A program made the translations under genes and the position numbers. The notes beneath the pieces were generated by a model. That model worked only from the letters and a program-made list of their open reading frames with translations. It ran no database searches and was not told the DNA's origin. Below are positions 13,684 to 24,096 of a DNA stretch of 64,000 nucleotides, piece after piece. Position 1 is the stretch's first letter, and each line of letters begins with the position of its first letter. This DNA is from Strobilurus pachycystidiatus (Eukaryota > Basidiomycota > Agaricomycetes > Agaricales > Physalacriaceae): contig JAHLMK010000012.1 of the NCBI GenBank assembly GCA_019915135.1, positions 1,178,001 to 1,242,000 of the forward strand, written 5' to 3'.

Positions 13684-14427
13684 CGTGTCGTCGAAGACGG
13701 TAAAGCGAGTACACTCACTACAGAATCTGCAGTAGGTGAGTTTTGACGCCGTTCGAGCTTGCTCATGGTCGTTGATTACACGTTTTATCCTTGACAGTTA
13801 TCGGATCCGAGGCAGCATGGGAAAGTCGCACAAGGTGGGGAAGGGAGCTTCGAATATGTCCTCATATCTCCTCATGGTATCTCGCAGAGAAGACGTGTAT
13901 CTAGAAAGGCTGTCAGTACTTTTCAAGAGGTGGCAAGGATGTGGAGATCAGGTTGCAAATTATAACAATTGCACCCATACCCTTCAAGGGGTACGTAAAG
14001 TATGTGCTTGTTTTCATCAGGTAAAAGAGACTAGAGCGCGAGGTACCTTGTCCTATACCTGTCCCGCGCAAGGACTTGAGGGACACATTCAGAATGCGAG
14101 GGTGGGTCAAGTACTGGTCAAGTTTGAACGCAGAGTGCAAATGAAAGCCGGTCCGAAGTTTCAATTTCATCTCCATTTGGCTTGGTTGTGGCTTCGTTCT
14201 GCCGTCATCCATGAATGAAGTCGTTCAGCTTCTCTCTACTTCCTGCGCGTGAATTATATATCAGTGCGGCGCCGGGCCCTGGCACAAGGTCACCATGTAC
14301 GGTCTCGTGGCGCTATCACCCTCGCAAACATGTGGACTCACCCTTGGCTTCTCTCCACAGGTCAGCTGCATTCGAACCATGGATAATATCATCAATTTCA
14401 GGACTACTGAACCTACCTCTTACGATC
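13684..14427. other. Divergent promoter region between the DUF6535 and GH125 genes
   Basis: Open frames here have no recognisable protein features. I see no RNA gene or repeat. Confidence 0.4.
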
Positions 14428-16868
14428 ATGAAACCGCGAAACTTCTGGGGACTTCCGACTGTACTGACCTCCGTCCTGATGGGACTCGAAGGCGGTACCG
14501 TACAGGCTCAATGTCCTGATTACACTTCGTATTCAGCCGTGCGTGCCCATAAGGAATGATCTTCTTCACAAATTTGACGCTTTAAATTGGGTGTAGACAC
14601 CACAAGGAAACCTGTCTACTGGGCCTTTGGCGCTGCCCTATATGAGACCGGATCCTGCTTGCCGTACCTTCAACAGTTCGGCCGTAGAGGTGCTTGCTGT
14701 GTTACATCCCCGTTACTTACCCGGCGCCTTGCTCACCTTTTGTCTACAGAAAGTTATCTCCGATATGAAAGCACGCCTGAAGGACCCCGACATTGCCAGA
14801 TTGTTTGAGAACACGTTTCCAAACACCCTTGGTAAGTACATTCCAACGTTCTATCCGTCCGAGCTGCTCACAATGTGAAACCATTGATAGATACGACAGT
14901 CAAATACTATAATTCTGTCAGTGCTGCCCCTACGTACCATCCCATTGAACTGAGATTTAATAGACCGAGAATCTGGCGTTCATCATAACCGGTGTGCGTG
15001 TCGTTATGGCTTCGAGACGTTCCAAACTAAACTCGAGATCATTCTCCAGGATATCACGTATGCCTGAAAATAGATCTTGTACTTCTTGTCACTGATTTCC
15101 TCTTCAGTGCTCAATGGTTGCGTGATACAGCCAATCAGGTACACCCGTCGGTCAGTCATTACCGTCAAATCTAACAACCCTTGTAGTTTGCGCATTATCA
15201 CACACTGTTGACAATAGACGAGGAACTCGCGCAGCTCGTCAAGGCTGTCATCAACAATGAAGCGCGCTACGTGGCCGAATACCCTTACTGTTCGCGTTCA
15301 GTACACCTTGTGTCATGGTTTAGCACTGATTGTGTGTTCCAGGTGGAGCGTTCCAACCTCCGCCAGAAAGTGGTCTTGCCCCAACACACAACGATTGGGC
15401 GGATGGAGTCACAGTTAACCCGTGAGACTTCCAATGTCAAGACATTCAGGATGCTCATCTCAGATCTACAGACCGGTCAACAACCAGACTGTTTTTGAAT
15501 GCAAGGTACGTGCCTCGCACTCATGAAACGGCCCAGATCTGAGACAGGTCAAGTATGAGATAGACTCCCTTTGTGGATTCCTTAAACTCTCGCGCTCGTA
15601 CTACAACGCGACTCAGGATGACTCTTTCATGAATGACAATTGTGCGCGTTTCATTGGCACTCATGAGCCTGCATTCGACTCAGGTTGTGTATAGGGTTCT
15701 CTGCCATTGACCAGATCTTCCGTGTCATTAACGAGCAATCCCAGCCGTCCTTCGACGAAAACTTCAGATTCATCTCGTACTACAACTGGACCGGAGGTAA
15801 CGGTGCTCTATCGCCCAGTGTCCCCAATGCTGGGAATGGCGAGCCAAAGGCGTATACCGGGATGGTCGGAACCCACCATCGACCTTCGGACGACCTCTCG
15901 GTCTTTGCGTTCTTAACTCCCGCCAACGCGATGTTGAGTGTTGAGCTAGGCCATTTGGCGAACATCCTGGACGCTACTGGACAAGCGAGTAACGTCAGCC
16001 AGTCAGCAAAGGAGTGGAGTGCGCGCATATACGACTCGATTTGGAACCACACTCTCGTGAACAACATCTTTGCATATGAGACCAATGGTAGGCGCGGGCT
16101 TAGTTTGACGCGCAAGCCTTCGGAATACTCATCATCACCAGGATATGGAGGCCGATATGTGATGGACGACGCAAACGTTCCCGTGGGTACAGCACTACTA
16201 CCAGGAGGGCTGTGTCTGACGCCGCGATCTTTCAGTCTCTACTTTCCCTTCCGTATCTGGGCTTCTTGGAGAAGGACGATCCGGCTTATGTGGCGACGCG
16301 TGAGGTGTTATTATCTTCCAGGAATCCTTATTACGCTTCTGGTAATGGGTTCAGTGGTACGGGGTGAGTATTGTTCAAGCAGTATCACCTAAGATGGACA
16401 TTTCAATTATCTTTCAGTGGTCCGCACGTTAATGCGTGGCATCCATGGTCAGGATTTCCCTTCTTTTGTGTTATATCTTTTCGATCTTACATTTTGTACC
16501 AGGCCTATGTCCCAAATATCCGCCATCTTTGGAACCGACAACGATGACGAGATCGTCAAGTCGCTGTATATCATTGCAAACGTCTGTATATATCTATACT
16601 CGGACTTGACCCTCATCTGAACCAGCAAACTCGCAGCATACGAATGGGCTTGGTTTGATCCACGAATCCCAGTCAATATACAATGGCTCGGATTACACTC
16701 GAAGCTGGTTTGCGTGGGCAAATAGCTACTTTGCAGAGTAGGCTACCTCATCATGAATTCGGAATTGAGCAATGGACTAATTTATTGCGCAGGATGCTCC
16801 TAGATTTAGCGCAGCAAAAACCGGGTCTGATATTTGTCGAGGACAAAAGTTATACGCCAGGACAGTAA
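14428..16868 (+). CDS. Secreted GH125 exo-alpha-1,6-mannosidase
   Basis: Glycoside hydrolase family 125 (formerly DUF1237) removes alpha-1,6-linked mannose by inversion. Start [19 protein letters not shown] gives a signal peptide ending near TVQAQ. About 14 exons splice cleanly to roughly 530 residues. Conserved blocks in order: [149 protein letters not shown] and [16 protein letters not shown]. Asp and Glu residues of these blocks include the presumed catalytic acids. Exon 15050-15057 (GATATCAC) is only 8 nt long. Stop is TAA at 16866-16868. Confidence 0.92.
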
Positions 16869-18355
16869 ACGGACCGGGCTATCCTTTGTACTTGAAGAAC
16901 TTAGAAGTGTGAGGCTCTGCGTCATGCATCAAATCAATGCAGATCGTTTTGGGGTCTTTTTACGCGCAACTACTTACTTACGTCAGTGAAAGCTGTGGGT
17001 GTTTGACTCTGCTCGGACTTGAGTCATGTTGGGAGGCTTGCTGCAAGTGGTAATATTTGAGGTTGCTATACACTGCGTTTTCTACTTTCCATCAGACATC
17101 CTATTGGTGGGGTGTCAGTAACGTATAGCTAGCTAGCTCAAGTATATCTGGGTGTATACTTATAACTACCCCTGATGTGATAGACTTGGCGGTCTGTTTG
17201 ATGCTGCTCAGGTCAGCATGTTCATGACACTTACACCTATCTAGTTGCAAACAATCTTTACCTGTCTAAAGTGTGATACCTCAGCTATAATCTTTGAGAG
17301 CTGGGATACGTCGACTAACACACTAAGGCTACTCAGACTATATTCCGTGCCTATCACTGTCCCTGAATGAGATTCAATATATAAGACATGCCAGGCGGCT
17401 TGTACCAATTGTGGTCGCAGGTCTGAGGCCCCAGCGTCAGTCCCACTTGCCAGTTGGTGAATGATACTCTTTGTGCGCATTATTTTTTATTATTCTATGT
17501 GCTCATTCATTCCATGACTATTTATAAAGGGTATATGCGAATCAGACTCTGATATGTTAAGTGCTATCGTCAAACTTCCCAAATCTTTGAGCTCACTGCC
17601 ATTTCCCCATTAGGAAACCGTACGAGCCTCCGTACTAACGATGAGCAGAAACCCTAACCTTAGTCTCAATCTCAAGACTGTGACAAGCTCAAATCGTTTC
17701 TTTCATGTACTTAAGTATCAAATGTGAAATGGAGAAATAGTGTATAATAAGGGAACAAATAGCTTGTAGAGAATAGAGAAGAGTACAGTAAATATTAGAG
17801 CAAATAAAAATTTGTCTTCAACTGTTTCATATGTTTCAGGTTTCAACTAGAAGGGCAGCGCAGGGTGGCGTTGCCACAGTATAGCTTCGGGTGAACATAT
17901 TTTAGGATCTATAATGTCACAACAAGTGGACTATCATGGTCCTGTACAGCTCAGGTAACAAAGATTGATCATCATGACTATAAGGTACCGGTACTTTGGG
18001 TGTCAACAGTCTTTTACCCACAGTTATCATTTTCATGTAGTCTTACGTGTTATGCGGTCCAATGCCGGATAGCTTGAGCTGTTTCACTGTCTAAGGACTC
18101 TGTCTGTTACTAGTCTGTAGATCACCTATCCGACTTCTATCAGAAAGCAGAAAACGCAGTGAGTCGGTGTGGCGCACTATGTAAGTGTGCCCTAGCGTGT
18201 ACTATCAAACGGTGAATAAACAAGAAAGGAGCCCTGATTGCGAATAGAAGACTCTCAGTATATCTATTAGTATACGTCTGACTACTTTGTACCATATCGT
18301 CAGTTTGTTACAGCCTTGAAATCAACTCAAAATTTACCAGAGCCTCGAGGCAAAT
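16869..18355. other. 1.5-kb AT-rich intergenic region, no gene seen
   Basis: Both strands are closed by frequent stops. There is no tRNA, no long repeat and no recognisable protein remnant. It borders the hAT-like element and may contain older decayed mobile DNA. Confidence 0.4.
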
Positions 18356-18698
18356 TAGGGCTTAGTTTATAATTATTCTAGCAATTATAAACGGTTTATA
18401 GGTTTTTTGGTGCGTCAAAGGTGTTTATAAACCGGTTTACAAACATTTGGCCGAGATCCCCGGGCGCCAGCGTACACGTCAAAAATCCAAATCCTGGAAG
18501 CACCCAAGAAGGTCCAAAGCCTTCCGCTTCCGTCCCACCATCCTTTCAGACGCTTCCTTTGGTCTTGCCACGTGAGAAAAGTGGGGCGTCGGGGCGCCGG
18601 GGTACGAATGGAGACATGGGGGCATAGGAAGGACAGGTACGGTGTCGGAGCAATCGTCGCCCTCACTTTGTAACATTGTGTACCATCGAGTAGTCATG

Positions 18699-19586
18699 CT
18701 TTCGAACGCCGACCGAGCTAAGGTATATGAGGAATGCAGAGAGGAAGCACAGAGAGAGATGAACAAAAGGTGTGATCTGAGTGCCCGAAGGTGGTACCCG
18801 GCTTCCGCAATGGTCTCGAAGTCTATAGAAGAGCGCTGTTTTCAAAAGATGGAACTGACACTGGTAGACCCTCCCGCTGACCTCAGTGGTATTGATGAGC
18901 AGGACCGTCGTCTCCTGCTGCATGCCATATTGTTCAGGCGTGGCGCGGAAGCCGTATCGGAATTGGGGTTGCGAGAACGTCAACATGTTGAGAGTCATGA
19001 AGCACGTTGTCTGCTCATCCGTGCGCCGCTTGCTACTTTTGGGTTGCAGCTTCTCAGCATCAGATAGCTTCGGTTGCCAAGGCGTGAGAGTGATACAAGC
19101 CTCCATCCTCTGGGGATTGTCGAGGGTACGCATCGGTGGTCGCAGCCTAAAACTATATTCTTACGCCTTATCTCGGCGTCACGTACCCGAAGTCGCTCAG
19201 ATTGAATATGACAACGGATATCTCTTCTTCAACATGCTTGGCCGTCGCAAGGAAATACTGCGCCTAATTGATCAGAAATACGACATTCGGTCTCCTTCGG
19301 AGAATGCTGCAGATGACCTACAGATAGATGGATACGAGACAGTGCGAAGCATCTACTCGGACACCTTTCCAAGGGGCGCCTTCGAGACTTGGTCTGTCCT
19401 CAGGATTTCCCGGACCACCTCAGCTTTCAGATGCGTCTATCCCGCTCATCCACGGCCACACGGCGGCCCATCTACCTCTATGATGTGCCTTTCGGGAAAT
19501 TGGAGAAGAATTCAGTGTCGACGACCCAGAAATAGACCACCAGACACTCCTCTCGTATGTTGAACTGAGCGAGCCGTAAGTTTAAT
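18699..19586 (+). pseudogene. Frame-disrupted gene fragment inside the hAT-like element, family unknown
   Basis: Protein-like sequence runs through all three plus-strand frames: MLSNADRAK and VYEECREEAQREMNKR, then in another frame YALSRRHVPEVAQIEYDNGY with LFFNMLGRRKEILRLIDQKY, then a shift to RLRDLVCPQDFPDHLSFQM and TRRPIYLYDVPF, then a further shift to GEEFSVDDPEIDHQTLLSY. The last two shifts have no splice sites to explain them, so this reads as a decayed gene. No domain is recognised. Confidence 0.55.
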
Positions 19587-20539
19587 TCGTGCTATCAAGA
19601 AATGTATGATTTATCATACGAGTGACATAACAAACGTACATACCCGCTCAAGTTTGACCTTGTTGGCGCCAAAGCAGCGCCAAAGTAGAGACGACAGGAA
19701 CGATCCTGCTGGTTTTGAGCCTCTCAGGCAAAATGAAACCGAGAGATCAACGTACTCGTCCAGTAGGCTGGCGGTGTGGATGCCTGCTGCAAGGTCCCAC
19801 ATTCTGCATGCCTCCTTCTGCCCAGTTCCGGCCGCCAGTTCTCAGCCTCGGGCCCGCACCGCGCCCAATGCTGTGTGCCCTGAGAATGCTCCTCTTCCCA
19901 TGACAATATTGGAGGAGCGTGTATCCAAAGTTACTGACGCCGGGGAAAACGACGGTATAGGCTAGTCAGATCTCCAAAAAGTCGTCAACGTCGAGGGTCC
20001 AATTGAAGAGTAGTTTTCTCAATCGTTTCCGCTTCACCGAGGGTGTCGTATCTATGTGGCAGCAGGTTCAATATGCATATATACAGAGACAAGGAAGGAG
20101 TTCCCTGCTATGGACAACCGAGAATAATAATCGATAAGGAAATGGAACCGGTGTAGATGCAGAGTTACTATAAGTCTGGGTTCGGACAATGCAAGACGAC
20201 GTCAACAGAGCAAGCAATTCAGATTCGCGACGGATGGGTTGGTGAAATTTATATGGGGACAACGGTATGATACTGGCGGAGGTCAATGGACAAGAGGGTT
20301 CCAAAATCGATTATTATGATGCTGGTTGTTCTCGACGATGATGCGGTGAATATTTGAGTGCTGGAAGCGTAAAGAGTTCGTGAAGTTTTCCTGTATGAAA
20401 TTTGAGAGGGCCAATATGAGGTGCAGTGTAAGTTCGATTGCGGTGAAGATGGGGAGCGTTCGGTGGTATTGGGAAAGCAGTCTGAATTTTGTTCAGCAAA
20501 TATGCGTAATCAGCACGCACACGGTCGCTGGACAGAGGC

Positions 20540-21960
20540 TATCAGAATCGCTTCGAGAAAGAGGAAAAGTATACATACAAAAGCCAGATGACCTTTGACC
20601 CCGTCTTACATCCACGAAGGGTGACAATGTGTCCTCTAATGCAGTCGTAGAGGAGAGCACGTTGATCCTTGTCCGCGGTCGGCAGCACGCTGGCAATCAA
20701 TTGACTACCAGTCACAGACAGCGCCAGATTGACGATCATCGCCCGACATCATCTAGGATCGAACAAATAAGCAACGGAATAGAGCAAATCAATGAGCGGC
20801 TCCGTACCCTTTAATGGCAGGTTCACACATCCTCCCAGCGACGCGATCAAGGGTCTCCTTGCCTCCCTCCTCGAGAGCCTTGCAAATGCTCTTGTACCCT
20901 TGCTCGTAGATGGCGTAGTCGAGCAGAGCAGGTCAGAGATGAGATGATGAGCGTCAGACCGCGGTCCTTGTCATATCCATGTTCAAGGACTGCAACGCGA
21001 AACGTCAGTATGACTACGGCGCAAAAAGATACGATCAACCCACTGTGTTGGACACAATACGAGACCCACTGACTCTTCGCGACCTCACTAAATACGGCGA
21101 CGCCATGGTTCAAAAGTTCATCAACAATACCGTCCTTGGCCGAATCCTAGAGGTTCTCGAATGCGTGCTAGGAGTTGAATCAGAAAGCAAAGGTCACCGG
21201 TAACTTATTGTTCATACCTGAACAACGAGTGACCCCGTCTCATGACACGCCAACGCCGCCCACTTCTCTTTGAGAGACTTGCTTAGTACGCTATAGGATG
21301 GATTTGTCAGACACAGGACCCAAGGTGGAATAAATACACGTACTACGCGAAAAGCGGCGCGCCGGAGGAGTCCCCGACACAGGGGACACGGAATACAAGC
21401 TATATGGAAGGCGGCAGACCTTGCTCCAGACATGGCTGGCGTGTTTCTTGACGAGGGTGTGCGCGGGATCGCGAGGAACAGCTCGGAAACGATCAAGAGA
21501 CGATGTCTTCGGTTGTGAGTTCAACAATTTTCCAATCTCAACCGTCTACGGCGCCGCATCAGTCAATTGTCACTATGACGAAAGACCACTCAAAGATTAC
21601 CTCAGGCAAGCAACAATTTTGCGCCTCTCTTCGGCAATAGAGGCTGCCTCGAGACACCTTTAAACGGCCCAGTTGCCAAAGCTGCGAAGTCATGAGAAGG
21701 TGTGTAGCAAAAGTTTATGATGATAGCTTACCGATAAACCATCATTTCGATTCTCGCACACAGATAGTGTCGACGATTTGGCTTCGCTCGTTCGCGTCTG
21801 CAACCTTGAGCTTTTTGTTGGAGGAATATCGAAGCTTGTTGGTCAGAAGACTTGATGATTCGGCAGACGAAAAAGTGGTATGGCGGCGAGGAGGATGGAT
21901 GGAGCAAATACAGAAAGTTGATAGGCTAGATGAGCACATGTTCGTAGGGCAGCAACATTT
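20540..21960 (-). pseudogene. Pumilio/PUF RNA-binding protein pseudogene fragment
   Basis: PUF repeats bind 3' UTR motifs of mRNA. The minus strand, in order from high to low coordinates, encodes KLKVADANERSQIVDTI, FGNWAV-stop-RCLEAASIAEERRK, IVSELF, RDPAHTLVKKHASHVWSK, KEKWAALACHETGSLVVQ, KDGIVDELLNHGVAVFSEV with AKSQWVSYCVQH, YEQGYKSICKALEEGGKETL, RVAGRMCEPAIKG, LALSVTGSQLIASVLPTADK and IRGHIVTLRGCKTGSKVI. These are typical PUF repeat cores. A TAA replaces the Gln codon in the FGNWAVQ motif and several frame changes lack splice signals, so it is not functional. It lies wholly inside the hAT-like element. Confidence 0.85.
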
Positions 21961-21999
21961 ATCAAGACTCGAACCCGCAAGCTTGAGCGTCGTACAAGT

Positions 22000-22500
22000 C
22001 GATGAAATGCGGAGGTGCCCCTCGGTGCACCTTGTCTACCTGCTGCAGTTTCTCGCACTCTGCGCGCCTCTCCCTGATGCATGATGACCCATCCTTCGGC
22101 GCCTTTCCGTCCTCCTCCTCATCATCGAGCGCCGTCTTCATGTCGCGCGCCAGGCTTATGCGCCCAACGATGGGCTTGAACCGCTCCCCGCCAAGATTAC
22201 GCCGAACACCTCCGGATCGACGTCTACGCCCTTGGGCGCCCTGTCCGTCGGCCCAAACTCGTGGTACCTTTTGCGGAGCCTGTCATTGGACAGCGTTTGA
22301 TACGGAACTGCAACCTCGTTGAAACGCTCTGCGGGGTGGGGATCGTCAGGGTTCTTGTCGGGGTGGTGCTTGATCGCGAAGCGGCGGTACGCCTTCTGGA
22401 TCTCGTCCGTCGTCAACGCCAGGATGTCACAGTAGCCCGTCTCTAGTAAGTTCTCGTGCGTCCCGATGTTGCGGCCCTTCCGAGCCGGTGTTGGCGGTAC
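22000..22500 (-). pseudogene. Caj1-type J-domain protein fragment
   Basis: The minus strand encodes GRNIGTHENLLETGYCDIL, then TTDEIQKAYRRFAIKHHPDK with the HPD motif that stimulates Hsp70, NPDDPHPAERFNEVAVPYQ, and TLSNDRLRKRYHEFGP. These match the N-terminus of Caj1/Djp1-like J-proteins. A small deletion removes residues after DIL. A frameshift follows at VDPEVFGVI, after which another frame reads GERFKPIVGRISLARDM. It is adjacent to the Pumilio fragment on the same strand and inside the hAT-like element. Confidence 0.85.
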
Positions 22501-23346
22501 CGTTCACGACGACAACGACGAAGAGGCGGCGGATTCACTGGACAGAGGTATCTGGCTAGATTAGAGTGTCTGGGAAATGATTATTTGGCATAAGAAGCAT
22601 CGGATTGAGAGCATCGTTGATGGCTTGGGCTGGGGAGATGGCACTGGGAAGTCACCCTGACAGTACGTCCAAGTAGCGAGCCATTGACTGCACCTTGGTG
22701 TGTGAATATGGTGTGTTGAAATGGCGAGGGCATCTACGACTGTTAAGAGTACAGTGCAGTATCCCGACATAAACCAGATCTCGTCTTTGGGAGAGCTAAG
22801 AAGTTCTGATCCCGCCGTGTGCAGTGCCCGTCGTGGTCGGAGGTAGACATATTCGCCTCATCGGGGGAGACGTCGCTGTTGTCTCGGCGGCGACGGTGGC
22901 CTCTTTCTTTTTGATCTGGAGGTGGATGCGCAGTGACTCGTCGTGGACGTTGAGACTCTGTAGTGAGGTGTCGAGGCGATAGATAAGCCGAAGGTGCGGT
23001 GGATGCGCCAGACGAGCTTCATGAACTTCTCCTCGAGCTCCGCGCATAGCAGTAAGATGGTGTCGAGTCATCAAACCAAGCATCGTTTTGATTGTTGTCT
23101 CGCGTACGAGAAGCTGTTCCTAACAGCCCCAATGAGGTATGATATAGTGTCAATGTTTTAGATGTGCGTATCGCTGTTGATGTAGACTGCGGTGGCATAG
23201 TTGGTGCTAACTGGTAGGGGTTGTAGTGATCTGCAGTAAAGCGAGGGTATGCTCACACTGTGGCCGTAGTAGCGTGTATGGCTGCGCCGCAAGCCTTGAC
23301 GGCAAAAGTCGGTTGAGCCGCCTCGAAGGGTGCAAGATACGGGTTC

Positions 23347-23510
23347 TCGTAGGGCAGCAACGTTTATCAAGGCTGGACCCATATATCACTGTTTGTCTAT
23401 CTCAAGCTTGAGTGTCGTACAAGTAAATGAAAGGTGGAAGTGCCCCTCGGCGCACCTTGTCTGCCTGCTGCAAATTCTCGCACTCTGCGCGCCTCTCTCT
23501 GCCCACTTCC
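23347..23510 (-). repeat. Second copy of the J-protein linker segment
   Basis: This roughly 150-bp stretch is a diverged direct copy of about 21944-22075. Shared landmarks are GTAGGGCAGCAAC, AAGCTTGAG, GTGCCCCTCGG, CACCTTGTCT and TTCTCGCACTCTGCGCGCCT. On the minus strand it reads RRAECENLQQADKVRRGALP, against RRAECEKLQQVDKVHRGAPP in the first copy. Sequence just beyond it (TTCCGGCCGCCGGTTCTCAGCC) also recurs near 19820-19857. All copies lie inside the hAT-like element. Confidence 0.75.
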
Positions 23511-24096
23511 GGCCGCCGGTTCTCAGCCTGAGGCCCACGCCCAGTCTCCGTGCTGCTGCCACTCGGTTGTCATGGCCTGTATGTTCCAGTGGGTGGTTGC
23601 TGGTGAGGGAGACTACTAAGTTAATGATACAAGAGTAGACGGGAGTCAAGATGAGGCTATGTGATGATAGGGGCTTTTGTCCGAATATAGTAGGTACCTT
23701 CCCAATGGGTATATAGCAGGCTACGAGTTGGCTGAGGCCGCTTGGAAAAGACGAATAAATCAAATTCCTTAAAATTTGATCCATTCGTAACTGTTGTCGT
23801 TGCTGAGCACGTCGAGTCCTGCCTCCGCCAGCTTGGGACCCGCCAGGCCTGTTACATAATATAAACATTATAAACATCGGGATCCCGAGGCGACCTGTTT
23901 CTAACGTTTAAAAAGGGTCTGTTTCTAACCCTGTTTACAAACACTCTGTTCTAAACTAAGCCCTAAGGCAAATTGAATGGTTAGACACGTGACGTCCACC
24001 GGACTGCCTCATTTGGACAGACGGCCATTGACCTCACTTATGTTCGAGGGTCTCTTGTAGACTACCATCTGAGACGTCTTTTCCTCACAGACAAGC

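Larger units (their letters stand above)
18356..23965. mobile_element. hAT-like transposable element carrying host gene fragments
   Basis: The ends are perfect 14-bp inverted repeats: TAGGGCTTAGTTTA at 18356-18369 and its complement at 23952-23965. The 8-bp AGGCAAAT lies directly outside both ends (18348-18355 and 23966-23973). An 8-bp target duplication together with a terminus of the form YARNG (here TAGGG) are hallmarks of the hAT superfamily. Subterminal inverted motifs TGTTTATAAACCGG (left) and TGTTTGTAAACAGG (right, complement) add support. The 5.6 kb interior has no reading frame resembling a hAT transposase. It carries degenerate Pumilio and J-protein sequence and an unidentified broken gene, so it appears non-autonomous and gene-capturing. 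Confidence 0.85.

Noticed and set aside
13736..14218. 160-codon open frame on the plus strand
   Set aside because: Composition is random-looking, there is no motif, and it lies in the divergent promoter of two well-supported genes.
21692..22084. 130-codon plus-strand frame
   Set aside because: It is the antisense shadow of the Pumilio and J-protein fragments.
18356..23965. KDZ or MULE origin of the 5.6 kb element
   Set aside because: The 8-bp rather than 9-bp duplication and the TAGGG terminus fit hAT better. With a 9-bp reading (AGGCAAATT) the two ends would no longer match each other.
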